A DNA stretch of 10,697 bases from an uncultured Saprospiraceae bacterium (GCA_937973565.1 CALJKQ010000133.1:1-10697); one strand, 5' to 3'; positions 1 through 8,476 are shown, numbered from the stretch's first letter. Numbers and translations are program-made. The notes: generated by a model from the letters alone, not told the origin.

Positions 1-51
1 ATACGAGATCAGATCTGGTGACTGGAGTTCAGACGTGTGCTCTTCCGATCT
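1..51. other. Illumina TruSeq-type i7 adapter (assembly contamination)
   Basis: These bases are synthetic library sequence, not genome. Positions 1-9 are the end of the P7 flow-cell primer (ATACGAGAT). Positions 10-17 (CAGATCTG, self-complementary) sit where the 8-base sample index belongs. Positions 18-51 are the complete 34-base TruSeq read-2 adapter, running from GTGACTGGAG to CTTCCGATCT. Read on the minus strand in frame with the neighbouring antiporter gene, the adapter gives the peptide RKSTRLNSSH, a tail that recurs in databases as an adapter artefact. Genomic sequence starts at position 52, so the contig really ends there. Confidence 0.98.
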
Positions 52-1439
52 AATTGGAGGTGAGATAAGTCCAGGGAATCCCAAAAGATACTATTGCTGC
101 TATCCCCCCAATTGATGTTGATGCCATTGGTTTTATATTTTTTTACAACTTCGTGGTTGTAATCTATGGCAATGGTGTTGAGTCCAAGTTCATCCTTAAG
201 ATAATGGTATGCGGGTCTGCCAATACTGCCATATCCGACCACCATAAACTGTGCATCTCCAATAGATTTGGGTTCTTCGTCAATATACATTCCTCCCGTA
301 TTTAATGTCAGGAGCTTGTTGCGATATTTATCAAATAATTCATGTGCTTTTGCATTGAATGGAGAAGAGACCAAAAATGAGAGTGTCATCAAAAGGGCAA
401 ACACCGTGATCCAGTCCAATGGCACCCAGCCCGCCTTATAACCAATCAATCCCGTAATCAAAGCAAACTCACTAAAATTACTCAAACTAAGTGAGGTAAG
501 GTAAGCTGTACGAGCCCTGATTTTGTATCGGGAAAATAACGACATAAAAATGGCTCCTTTGAAAAACATAAGTGGGAATAAGACGAGGGTTGCCAATACC
601 ACATTCCAGTTGAGTTTACCGGTAAGGCCTATATAGATAAAAAAAGCAATCAGAAAAAAATCCTTATAACCCATCATCCGATCATACAATTCGTCGGCTT
701 TGCGGTGATTCACCAACAACATTCCTGCCAGCAAGGCACCGAGATCGGGTTTAAGGCCTACCTGTTCAAAGGCATAGGCACCCGTAATGAAGGTAGCGAA
801 AAAGCCAAACACCGTCAGCAATTCACCGTGTCCGGATCTCGAAAGCAAAAAATAAAGTGGATATCTGATCAACCACAGGTATACAGGAATCAACAATGCC
901 CAGAAAGAAGGCACTTTATCTGAAACAAAGGTCATAAATACAACAGCAAATATATCCTGCACGACCAGAATAGCGATGGCATTTTTACCATGAAAAGAAG
1001 AAAGTTCACCCCGCTCTTCCAGAATTTTAATCACAAAAACGGTACTCGAAAAACTCAAAGAAAAGCCAATTAAAATACAGGATTGAATACTCAAACCGGT
1101 AAACAAACTGAGCGATGAAAAAGAAAGCAGGAATACAACAGCCGCTGTTACAACGGTGACCAGTAGCATATTAAGACCAGAAACATACAAGATCTCTTTT
1201 CTCAAGATGTTGCTCAATTTGATTTTTAATCCAATGGTAAACAACAACAACATGACGCCCAGATCGGCAATCACCTCGATGAGTTCATCCATATTGGAGT
1301 GATCGATCTTAAGTGCTTCTACCAACATGCCTGCTACCAGGAAGCCAATTAACGCAGGGAGTCTGAATATCCTCGCAATCAGGCCCAATATAAAAGCTGC
1401 AGTAAGCCACCAAAAAGCAATTGTCATCACATTCTCCAT
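52..1439 (-). CDS. KefB/KefC-like CPA2 cation:proton antiporter, 3'-truncated
   Basis: An inner-membrane antiporter of the CPA2 family (Na+/H+ exchanger fold plus RCK domain), expected to exchange K+ or another monovalent cation for protons. About 462 genuine residues are present. Residues 5 to about 365 form a run of hydrophobic helices that includes the conserved VVQD segment (Asp around 161) and the family-typical SFSSTVFV stretch near 129-137. After a hydrophilic linker, residues 397-462 begin a TrkA-N/RCK Rossmann domain with the nucleotide-binding GYGSIG motif (402-407) and an acidic residue at the end of the second strand (Asp426). The rest of this domain is missing because the contig ends; the apparent tail down to a stop at position 9 is adapter translation. 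The ATG at 1439 was chosen because a purine-rich AAAGAG precedes it; the ATG four codons later (1427) is possible. Ion and regulator (glutathione or nucleotide) cannot be told from the fragment. Confidence 0.9.
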
Positions 1440-1641
1440 CTCTTTCTTTTTTACGTTTATACCTTTATCGCCCGGATGATGAAAACATCACCCCCTGGTT
1501 GAGCAGAATTTGTAACTCTTAGGATTTATTTTCCCGATCATGGGAAGGCAACCCAGCAATGGGTTTCAGCCTGAAAGACAATATTACTTTAATTGACACT
1601 TATCTCCAAAAATACCGCCACCCATAAGAAGAATTTAACAT
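1440..1641 (-). promoter_or_regulatory. Hairpin-rich leader / intergenic region upstream of the antiporter
   Basis: No gene is visible in these 202 bases, but the stretch is rich in short perfect inverted repeats. They are TGATG-AAAA-CATCA (1477-1490, extended by two GC pairs past a bulged A), TTCCC/GGGAA (1531-1535 with 1542-1546), and AACCCA-GCAA-TGGGTT (1550-1565). The last is extended outward by GGC (1547-1549) with GCC (1569-1571) past a 3-base bulge. TTTCA/TGAAA (1564-1576) is an alternative pairing that competes with it. If transcribed with the antiporter, this would be a structured 5' leader of 130-200 nt. I do not recognise any known riboswitch class in it. A small RNA on either strand, or simple chance structure, remains possible. 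Confidence 0.35.
1579..1610 (-). promoter_or_regulatory. Candidate Bacteroidota-type promoter for the antiporter gene
   Basis: On the minus strand a TTTG (1607-1610) is followed after 20 bases by TAATATTG (1579-1586), seven of eight matches to the Bacteroidota -7 consensus TAnnTTTG with its -33 TTTG. Transcription would start near 1570 and leave a leader of about 130 nt. An alternative reading takes TATTTTTG (1607-1614), an exact match to TAnnTTTG, as the -7 box itself, but I see no good -33 box at the right distance. The site lies between the upstream operon's terminator and the antiporter, where a promoter is expected. Confidence 0.35.
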
Positions 1642-1677
1642 AAAAAAAAGAGATCTGTGGTTGTCACAGACCTCTTT
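1642..1677 (-). terminator. Rho-independent terminator of the efflux operon
   Basis: On the minus strand an 11-bp stem (arms 1665-1675 and 1649-1659) encloses a 5-base loop (1660-1664). Pairing is complete apart from one G-U wobble, and two more A-U pairs extend it outward. It runs directly into a tract of eight T residues (1642-1649). It starts about 25 bases after the RND pump stop codon. On the plus strand the wobble becomes an A-C mismatch and the T-tract is lost, so the terminator is directional and ends the tetR-to-pump transcript. Confidence 0.9.
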
Positions 1678-1700
1678 AATATCTAACCTTTAAAACTTAT

Positions 1701-4700
1701 TTATACCCAATTGCGATAAGTGCCATTCCACACTCTTCGACCCGTAAGCCATCTTACCAGGTACATGATACCTGCAAAGACAAAGAAGAGAGGTCCGAGG
1801 AAGCCCAGCAATGCTATGAATTTTGTGCCATAAAACCGAACCATAGGTCTTCTTAATCTTTCAGAGATGATATACATGCTTGGTATCATCAGCAGGGTAA
1901 GAAAGAAGGAGAAGATAAGACCGAAAATAATGGTCCAGGCCAAAGGTCCCCAGAATACCACACTGTCTCCCCCGATAAAAATTTTGGGATCCAGATGGGT
2001 AAACAAAGAACCAAAGTCAATATTAAATCCAATGGCCAAAGGAAACAGTCCCAGGATAGTGGCAACTGCAGTTAGCAATACAGGAATAATTCTGATTTTA
2101 CCTGCCTGTATAGCTGCCTCTCTGGTTTTAAATCCCCTTGAACGAAGTTCATTGGTAAACTCCAATAGCAAAATACCGTTTTTGATTACAATACCTGCCA
2201 ATCCGATAACACCCACCAAAACCATGATGGTTGGCATTGTCATTCCGGTAATGGCAAAACCCAAGAATACCCCAATGACAGAGAAAAAGATTTCTGTCAA
2301 AACGATAAATGGTTTACTTACAGAATTGAATTGCAAAACCAAAATCAGGAAGATCATACCCAAGGAAATAACAAAGGCCTTACCCAAAAATGAATTGGTT
2401 TCCTGTTGTTGCTCACTTTCACCGGTCTGACGAATAAATACACCATCAGGCATAGAATAGGTATTCTGGAATTCGTTGATTTTTTCTTTCAACTCCTGGT
2501 TGATAGATGCTACGGCGGTAAGATCGGTAACATTGGACTGTAGCTGGATGGTGCGCTTATTGTCTTTTCTTTTGATTCCACCTGTGCTGCTGGTAAAGTC
2601 AAACTTAGCCACTGCACTGATAGGCACCTGCTTGATACGGCCTGTATTGAAATCGCGGAAAGTAATGCGCATGTTGATGAGGTTTTGAATATCATTGCGC
2701 TTAACCTGATCATAACGAAGCTGAATTTTGTATTCGTCTTCGCCTGATTTTAGTTTACTCACTTCTCTTCCAAAGAGGGCTGTCCTGATGGCCATACCTA
2801 CCTGAGCGGTACTAACACCTTCGATGGCTGCTCTTTCTTTATCCACCACGATGGTTACTTCCGGATTGTTGAGGTCGGTATCCATAGCCAGGTTTTCAAT
2901 GCCTTCAACCCGATTGGTATCGAGATAATTGTACAGATCGGTTGCTACTTTGGCATTGGCATCGAAATCGTCTCCATAAACTTCAATGTTCACCGGAGGA
3001 TCTGTTGGAGGGCCACCTCCTTCCTGTTCAACCGTTACCTGAGCTCCCGGAATGTCTTTTACCATCATACGCACACTGTCAAGGTAAGGAAGTGTAGGCT
3101 GGTAAGGCCTTTTGGCAAATTCAACAAAGGATACCTGAATACGACCCAGGTTGGACTGAACACTTCGATTGTTGTCCATAGGATTGTTGGCGTTGAGGGC
3201 TACGTTGGAAATGATGCTTTCCACGATAGAACCCGGTTCACCCGGCTTGAGGGATGCCAATGCTTTGTACACCTTGGTTTCCAGCTGTCTTAACACGCGG
3301 TCTGTCTCCTCTGCTTTGGTACCTACCGGCATTTTCAGATACACGTATATAAAATTGGGTTGTCCGCTGGGGAAGAATGGAAAATCGGGCTTCCTGGCAA
3401 TCAGCGCAAACAATGAAAATATGAAGAGGAAAAATACGGCAATAAACATGTAAACGGGTCTCCATCCTTTCAGCAACCAGTGAAGGAGTTTTTCATAACT
3501 ATCCATCAAACGAGGTAAAACCCGTTCCTGAAAATAATAAATGACATCCTGTAGAAAGTAAGCATTTACAATACCCAAGACCGGCAATAAAATGAGGAAA
3601 TTACCAAAGCCCGGGGCACCGGCCAGATGAGCCAGAATACCCAGCACAAAGAAAGCATAGAACCACCATTTTTTGAATATTTCATTTTTTGGAGGTTCGT
3701 ATTCCCTGCCTTCCGGCTTCATCGAACTCACCGCAAATACAGGGTTGATGATAAATGCTACAATCAACGAAGCAAATAAAGTAAAGATCAACATCGTTGG
3801 CAGGTAAATCATAAATTTACCTATGATGCCTTTCCAGAACAACAGCGGAAAGAAAGGGGCTATGGTGGTTGCCGTACCCGCCAAGACCGGAATAAATACC
3901 TCTCCTGCGGCCGCTTTGGCAGCCTTTACTATGGGCACCTTGCCATTGTCATATATCCGGTGTGTATTTTCAATCACCACGATGGCATCGTCCACTATAA
4001 TACCCAATCCAAACAGGAGGGCAAACAAAACGATAAAATTGAGGGTAACATCGGTACCAACGATGAAATCTGCTGCCGGCAAAAATAAGAAAGCCACAAA
4101 AACACTCAATGGCACACTCAAGGCAACAAAAAATGCATTTACCACACCCATGAAAAACATGAGGATTACCAAAACCAGAATAAAGCCGATCACGATGGTA
4201 TTGACAAGCTCATGGAAAGAAGTAGCTGCCTGCTTGGATTGATCCCCGGTAATAACAATGTTGAGATCATTGGGCAGCTCATGACCTTTCATTTCTTCGA
4301 CAATGTTTTTCACCTTGGCCGCACACTCAATGAGGTTTTCACCTGCCCGTTTAACGATGTTAAGCGTGATTACGTTTTTGCCATCCAGTCTGGCATAACT
4401 TTCCTTTTGTTTGACCGTATCAATGATGGTGGCAACATCTGAAAGTCTGACAGAGCCTGCGTTGGGTGTTTTAACCATGAGCTGATTGAGTGCCAGCGCA
4501 CTGTGAAACTGCCCCTTCAACCTGAGGGACCGGTTCATCTCTCCAACTTCGATCTGGCCACCGCTGATGTCCATATTTTCATAAGCTACGGCATTGGCAA
4601 TATCGTCAAAGCTGAGCATAGCCCTTTCCATTTTTAAAGGGTCTACGTTGATCTGAATTTCTCTTTCCGGAGCGCCCACGATTTCTGCGCGGGTAACCTC

Positions 4701-5252
4701 AGAAAGGGTTTCAAAACGATCCTGTAATTTTTCAGCATACTCTTTAAGTTTGATTCCATCGTAGTCGCCACTGAGGTTGACATACATGATGGGCATATCG
4801 CTGAAAGCAAACTCCTGCACATTGGGCAGCTGGGTAAGGTCTGCAGGCAGATCGGTTTTGGCCTTATCTACTGCATCCTTGACCTTTTGTTTGGCGATTT
4901 CGGGAGTGATATCGGTATCAAACTCAACGATAATAAGGCTGAAATCGGTTTGAGAAATCGAGCTGACTTTGTTGACCTTTGCGCCGGAAATACCTTTGAT
5001 TTGTTTTTCAATAGGCCGGGTAACAAGGTTTTCTATGTCTTTTGGTGAGTTGCCCACATAAACCGTGGTCACAGAGATGGTGGGTACTACGATATCGGGA
5101 AACTGCTCTTTGGGCAGTGCATTGAAGGTATAAAGTCCGTACGCGGTAATAATCATGGTTATGATATAAATCGCCGTACGGTTGTCGACCGCCCAACTGG
5201 TAGGCCAAAACTCTTTCACCTTATGTGCTACATATTTTAATGGATTCGACAC
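1701..5252 (-). CDS. RND multidrug efflux pump, HAE1 type (AcrB/MexB-like)
   Basis: The proton-driven inner-membrane subunit of a tripartite efflux pump, 1183 residues, longer than the roughly 1030-1050 usual for AcrB-type proteins. TM1 lies near residues 27-45 and is followed by the first periplasmic porter domain. The TM4 proton-relay motif GLGIIVDDAIVVIEN carries Asp421-Asp422; the double Asp marks drug/hydrophobe (HAE1) rather than metal (HME) pumps. The TM10 lysine of the relay is present in IVIKNGILLLEF (Lys1024). Two features are unusual: a linker between the two halves with two extra hydrophobic segments (about 529-545 and 551-567), and a further hydrophobic helix after TM12 (about 1143-1167). 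The start is GTG at 5252: an in-frame TAA lies at 5256-5258 and the next in-frame Met is residue 33, inside TM1. It lies 36 bases after the adaptor gene and is followed by a strong terminator. Substrate is unknown. Confidence 0.95.
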   Translation of the reverse strand: MSNPLKYVAHKVKEFWPTSWAVDNRTAIYIITMIITAYGLYTFNALPKEQFPDIVVPTISVTTVYVGNSPKDIENLVTRPIEKQIKGISGAKVNKVSSISQTDFSLIIVEFDTDITPEIAKQKVKDAVDKAKTDLPADLTQLPNVQEFAFSDMPIMYVNLSGDYDGIKLKEYAEKLQDRFETLSEVTRAEIVGAPEREIQINVDPLKMERAMLSFDDIANAVAYENMDISGGQIEVGEMNRSLRLKGQFHSALALNQLMVKTPNAGSVRLSDVATIIDTVKQKESYARLDGKNVITLNIVKRAGENLIECAAKVKNIVEEMKGHELPNDLNIVITGDQSKQAATSFHELVNTIVIGFILVLVILMFFMGVVNAFFVALSVPLSVFVAFLFLPAADFIVGTDVTLNFIVLFALLFGLGIIVDDAIVVIENTHRIYDNGKVPIVKAAKAAAGEVFIPVLAGTATTIAPFFPLLFWKGIIGKFMIYLPTMLIFTLFASLIVAFIINPVFAVSSMKPEGREYEPPKNEIFKKWWFYAFFVLGILAHLAGAPGFGNFLILLPVLGIVNAYFLQDVIYYFQERVLPRLMDSYEKLLHWLLKGWRPVYMFIAVFFLFIFSLFALIARKPDFPFFPSGQPNFIYVYLKMPVGTKAEETDRVLRQLETKVYKALASLKPGEPGSIVESIISNVALNANNPMDNNRSVQSNLGRIQVSFVEFAKRPYQPTLPYLDSVRMMVKDIPGAQVTVEQEGGGPPTDPPVNIEVYGDDFDANAKVATDLYNYLDTNRVEGIENLAMDTDLNNPEVTIVVDKERAAIEGVSTAQVGMAIRTALFGREVSKLKSGEDEYKIQLRYDQVKRNDIQNLINMRITFRDFNTGRIKQVPISAVAKFDFTSSTGGIKRKDNKRTIQLQSNVTDLTAVASINQELKEKINEFQNTYSMPDGVFIRQTGESEQQQETNSFLGKAFVISLGMIFLILVLQFNSVSKPFIVLTEIFFSVIGVFLGFAITGMTMPTIMVLVGVIGLAGIVIKNGILLLEFTNELRSRGFKTREAAIQAGKIRIIPVLLTAVATILGLFPLAIGFNIDFGSLFTHLDPKIFIGGDSVVFWGPLAWTIIFGLIFSFFLTLLMIPSMYIISERLRRPMVRFYGTKFIALLGFLGPLFFVFAGIMYLVRWLTGRRVWNGTYRNWV

Positions 5253-5288
5253 TATTTAAAGTTTTAAGGTTTTAGTAAGGATGGGGTC

Positions 5289-6446
5289 TTAATTTTTTTC
5301 TGCAACGATCTGACCTTCGTAAAGGTTTTGATATCCCTGGATGATGAGTTTATCACCAACGGTCAAACCCGAAAGAATTTCAACTTCATCACCGTACAAT
5401 TCACCAACCGTAACCGACTTTTTGTGGGTGGTCATTTTACCATTGTTTCCGGCTACCATTACATACACATATTTACCTTTTTCATCGCTCTGTACGATGT
5501 TGACAGGCACCACAATGGCTTTGCTGTTGCTGTGATTCAGTATTTTAACCGATGCTCCCATATTGGGTTTAGCATTGGCAGAAGCGGGAATTCTGCATTC
5601 GGCCGTAAAACCTCTGGAACTGTTATTGACAGACTGGCTGATTCTGGAAATCGTAGAGTTGAAGGTCTTGCCCAAGGATGGGATATCGATTACCACTTTG
5701 GCACCCTGCCTTACTTCTGCAGCATAGTTTTCCGGGATATCAACTTTTACTTTTAGTTCGCTGTTGTTGACGATCTGAATTTGGGGGCCTGTAACCGACA
5801 TGCCTGTGAATAGTTCTCCTACCTTGATATTAACCACATCAGCAATGCCATTTTGATCGGCATAAACATTGAAAGTTTTCAGTTGCTCTTCCTGAACGGC
5901 TATTTGGCTCTCCAGTGCCTCCACATTGTTTTTGGCAGAAAGTAACTGTACTTCTGTACCAATTTTCTGGTCCCAAAGTGCTTTGGTTCTTTCGTACACA
6001 TTTTTGGCAAATGCCAGTTGCGTTTTGGTAGCTTCAATACCTTGTTTTAGCACCTGATCATCCAACTTAAGAATGAGCTGCCCTTTTTTGACAGGCTGAC
6101 CTTCTTTGATGTAAATATTTTTTACGTAACCACCCATACCATTGCGGGGTGCCACGTAGGAAACATTTTCAGATTGGACACTACCCTGCAAATTGATGTA
6201 GTGTTCGAAACCCTGGGGTGTAAGTTCGGCAGTAGAAACCAATTTGGCTTTGATGGCCCTGGAAGGATCCAGTTTGATCAGTTCTGCCTCTACCGCAGCA
6301 ACCTTAGCGGCAATTTCTTTTTGTTGGTTCTTGAGGTCTGCCAGTTCCTTTACTTTGGCCTCAATGCCGGCGCCTGCTGTGGTTGCCTCATTGCTGCCGC
6401 AGGAAAGAAGGGCTGCAAAGCCCAGGAGAAATAATATTGTTCTCAT
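5289..6446 (-). CDS. RND efflux periplasmic adaptor (membrane-fusion lipoprotein)
   Basis: The adaptor linking the RND pump to the outer-membrane channel, 385 residues. The N-terminus is a lipoprotein signal ending in the lipobox LLSC (Cys16), so the mature protein is probably lipid-anchored and periplasmic. Residues 28-58 are a charged heptad-like stretch predicted to form an extra N-terminal coiled coil. They are followed by the first half of the lipoyl domain (about 95-130), the alpha-helical hairpin that contacts the channel (about 131-193), the second lipoyl half (about 197-227), the beta-barrel (about 230-305) and the membrane-proximal domain (about 306-385). The ATG at 6446 was chosen because it begins the lipoprotein signal directly and leaves 19 bases after the channel gene; a longer frame starting at 6479 would overlap that gene and bury the signal. 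All parts appear intact. Confidence 0.94.
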   Translation of the reverse strand: MRTILFLLGFAALLSCGSNEATTAGAGIEAKVKELADLKNQQKEIAAKVAAVEAELIKLDPSRAIKAKLVSTAELTPQGFEHYINLQGSVQSENVSYVAPRNGMGGYVKNIYIKEGQPVKKGQLILKLDDQVLKQGIEATKTQLAFAKNVYERTKALWDQKIGTEVQLLSAKNNVEALESQIAVQEEQLKTFNVYADQNGIADVVNIKVGELFTGMSVTGPQIQIVNNSELKVKVDIPENYAAEVRQGAKVVIDIPSLGKTFNSTISRISQSVNNSSRGFTAECRIPASANAKPNMGASVKILNHSNSKAIVVPVNIVQSDEKGKYVYVMVAGNNGKMTTHKKSVTVGELYGDEVEILSGLTVGDKLIIQGYQNLYEGQIVAEKN

Positions 6447-6465
6447 GATGTTGTGATTGTCTTTT

Positions 6466-7863
6466 TTAAAGTTTACCAATTGATTTTAAGTATGCCGTTT
6501 TGGCAACATAGCCGTCGTAAAGGGCTTGAAAATAATTACCCTGTGAACGCTGCAATTCTGTGTCTGCCTGCAATAATTCAAAGCTGGAACCCAGGCCTGC
6601 CTCGTATTTTTTCTTAGTAGCATCAAATACAGATTTTGCCAGCGTCATATTGCGCTGTTGTACATCGAGATTCAACAAAGCATTGTTGAGCGATTTTTTG
6701 GCAACATCCTGCTCCAGGTCAATCATGCGCTTTACCATGCTCAGGTTGTTGTCGACTTTGCTCAGGCCAAGTTTTGCCTGCTCCACTTTTCGCTTGCGCT
6801 GGAATCCATCAAAAAGAGAGGCATTGATACTGATACCTACCAAACTGGTGGAATAAAAAAACCAGGGATCGTCAGGACTGAGTTTGGCGTTTCTCTGACC
6901 ATTTCGCTGGTATTGAAAAAAGGCAGCTGCTGTGGGGATATACGCCATTTTATAACGTTTCAGGTCGAGGGCTTGCAACTTGTGGGCTGTATTGAGTAAA
7001 GCCACTTCATTGCGCTGGTTGTAATCGAAATTATCATTTTGTGCGATGGCAAGCATCTGAAGTTCTTGGTCGTCCAATTCCGTAGTCAGAACCAAAGAAT
7101 CCTTCTGAGGCACACCGATGGTAGACTTCAGAAAACCATAGCTGATGCCCAGACCATTGTTGAGCTGATTGAGGGCTGTTTGCGTATTGTTGACGGTAAC
7201 CTGGATCTTTTCGATATCCAGTTTCTCTGCAAAACCTTTGTTGAACATTTCTCCCATATCCGACTGCAGTTTTACCAGTCTTTGGAGGGTTTCAACAAGG
7301 ACTTTCTTTTGTTTCTCAGCGATCAAAACCGAGTAATAAGCTTTGTGTACCTGCTCTTTTACTTTGTCTTCGGCAACGGCTACATTACCCCTTGCCAGTT
7401 CCAAAACACCCTGGCGCGCCTGAAAAGCAATGAATACATCGGGCTGAAACAAAAGTTGATTCACCGATACCCCTGCATTGACATTGAGGGGGGCAAAAAA
7501 GCTCAGTGCCTGCAGACTGAAGGTTGAATTCTGCGTTGAAATGGGATTGCCGTTTCCGTCTTTTACACCTTCTCTCGACAATACTTCATAGATCGAAAGA
7601 TCCGATGAAGGAAACTGAACCTGGGGTGTATAGAGGTAATAACTACCCTGGGCAGAAAAGGCAACCTGCGGCATTGTCAAACCAATGACTTCTTTGTTTT
7701 TCTGCACCTGGATTTCCTCATCCAGTTTTAAGTTTTTGATCTCCTCCACATTGGCCAACGCAGTGGTCACAGCCTCTTCGACCGACAGGTTCCTGATTTG
7801 CTGAGCAAATGCAAGCTGGGCGAAGAACGAGATCAGCAATGTAAGTTTAATAGTTTTACCCAT
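6466..7863 (-). CDS. TolC-family outer-membrane efflux channel
   Basis: The outer-membrane exit duct of the pump, 465 residues, normal for the OEP/TolC family. A signal peptide of about 20 residues ends in AFA-QQ. The rest carries the alternating long helices and short strand segments of the family, including the N-terminal SVEEAVTTALANVEEIKNLK region and the C-terminal helix with GLGSSFELLQADTELQRSQG, the usual repeat of the first half. No lipobox cysteine follows the signal, so unlike OprM it is not expected to be lipidated. The ATG at 7863 was chosen because it opens the signal peptide; a longer frame reaching 7953 would run inside the repressor gene. The start overlaps the repressor's stop by 8 bases (ATGGGTAA), which suggests translational coupling. 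Confidence 0.93.
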   Translation of the reverse strand: MGKTIKLTLLISFFAQLAFAQQIRNLSVEEAVTTALANVEEIKNLKLDEEIQVQKNKEVIGLTMPQVAFSAQGSYYLYTPQVQFPSSDLSIYEVLSREGVKDGNGNPISTQNSTFSLQALSFFAPLNVNAGVSVNQLLFQPDVFIAFQARQGVLELARGNVAVAEDKVKEQVHKAYYSVLIAEKQKKVLVETLQRLVKLQSDMGEMFNKGFAEKLDIEKIQVTVNNTQTALNQLNNGLGISYGFLKSTIGVPQKDSLVLTTELDDQELQMLAIAQNDNFDYNQRNEVALLNTAHKLQALDLKRYKMAYIPTAAAFFQYQRNGQRNAKLSPDDPWFFYSTSLVGISINASLFDGFQRKRKVEQAKLGLSKVDNNLSMVKRMIDLEQDVAKKSLNNALLNLDVQQRNMTLAKSVFDATKKKYEAGLGSSFELLQADTELQRSQGNYFQALYDGYVAKTAYLKSIGKL

Positions 7864-8476
7864 ATTTGTTGATTGTTTCTTTTTTATATTTTTCAATGAT
7901 TTGCAGTCCTTTTTGGGTGACAACACCATGAAGAAAGTGATCCATAATGGCATTGGTCACTCTCAAAATATCGTATTTTTCTGAGGGGAAGATATCCTGA
8001 TCAAAAACCATCATAGCCGTTTCCAACCTCAATCGAGTGAGTACGTCCACATCTATTTCTGCCCTGTACAAACCTTCTTCTTTTCCTCTCAAAAGATTTT
8101 TGCTGATTACCTGATACAGGAATTCATTTTTGTGCCGCTCAAATTTATCAAACGTTGCAGGGTGAAATTTTCTCAGGTCATGGATGACAATGGGGTTGAT
8201 GTCCTGAAAATCTTCAGTCAGCATTTCCATGGTCATAAAAATTTCATGAATGGCATTTTCCGCTTCCTCATGCAGGACGGCGCAATCCTGTTGTCGTTTG
8301 CTGATTTCGGTCTCCATAATGGCATCTACCAATTCGTCTTTATCCGTAAAAAACTGATAAATGGTTTTTTTGGAAATGCCCATTTGAGAGGAAAGTTGAT
8401 CCATGGTTACCGCCCTGAAACCTATCTTCCTGGATAGGTCCTCCGCACATTGTAATATTCTGTTTTTGACGTCCAA
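7856..8476 (-). CDS. TetR-family transcriptional repressor of the efflux operon
   Basis: A 206-residue DNA-binding regulator, the normal TetR length. The N-terminal TetR domain covers about residues 3-50, with the helix-turn-helix at about 24-44 (TMDQLSSQMGISKKTIYQFF) followed by the typical DKDELVDAIM. The C-terminal ligand-binding and dimerisation part is mostly helical and gives no clue to the inducer. It is the first gene of the efflux operon and overlaps the channel gene, so it most likely represses its own operon and is released by a pump substrate. The start is taken as TTG at 8476. There is no ATG before residue 25, which would cut the DNA-binding domain, and a stop codon lies six codons upstream (8492-8494). 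ATA or ATT-type starts upstream are less likely. Confidence 0.93.
   Translation of the reverse strand: MDVKNRILQCAEDLSRKIGFRAVTMDQLSSQMGISKKTIYQFFTDKDELVDAIMETEISKRQQDCAVLHEEAENAIHEIFMTMEMLTEDFQDINPIVIHDLRKFHPATFDKFERHKNEFLYQVISKNLLRGKEEGLYRAEIDVDVLTRLRLETAMMVFDQDIFPSEKYDILRVTNAIMDHFLHGVVTQKGLQIIEKYKKETINKYG

Noticed and set aside
9..51. Apparent C-terminal tail and stop codon of the antiporter
   Set aside because: It is the translation of the sequencing adapter; the gene is truncated at position 52.
1593..1598. Plus-strand TTGACA resembling a sigma-70 -35 box
   Set aside because: No matching -10 box lies at the right distance, no plus-strand gene follows, and this phylum uses a different promoter consensus.
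1867..2430. Plus-strand open frame of 187 codons inside the pump gene
   Set aside because: It is antisense to conserved RND sequence, has a low-complexity basic/hydrophobic composition, and shows no recognisable domain.
6447..6479. Longer adaptor start at 6479
   Set aside because: It would overlap the channel gene and put eleven hydrophilic residues ahead of a perfect lipoprotein signal peptide.
7039..7527. Plus-strand open frame of 162 codons inside the channel gene
   Set aside because: It lies wholly antisense to the TolC-family gene and resembles no known protein; other overlapping frames in the pump, adaptor and transporter genes were dropped for the same reason.
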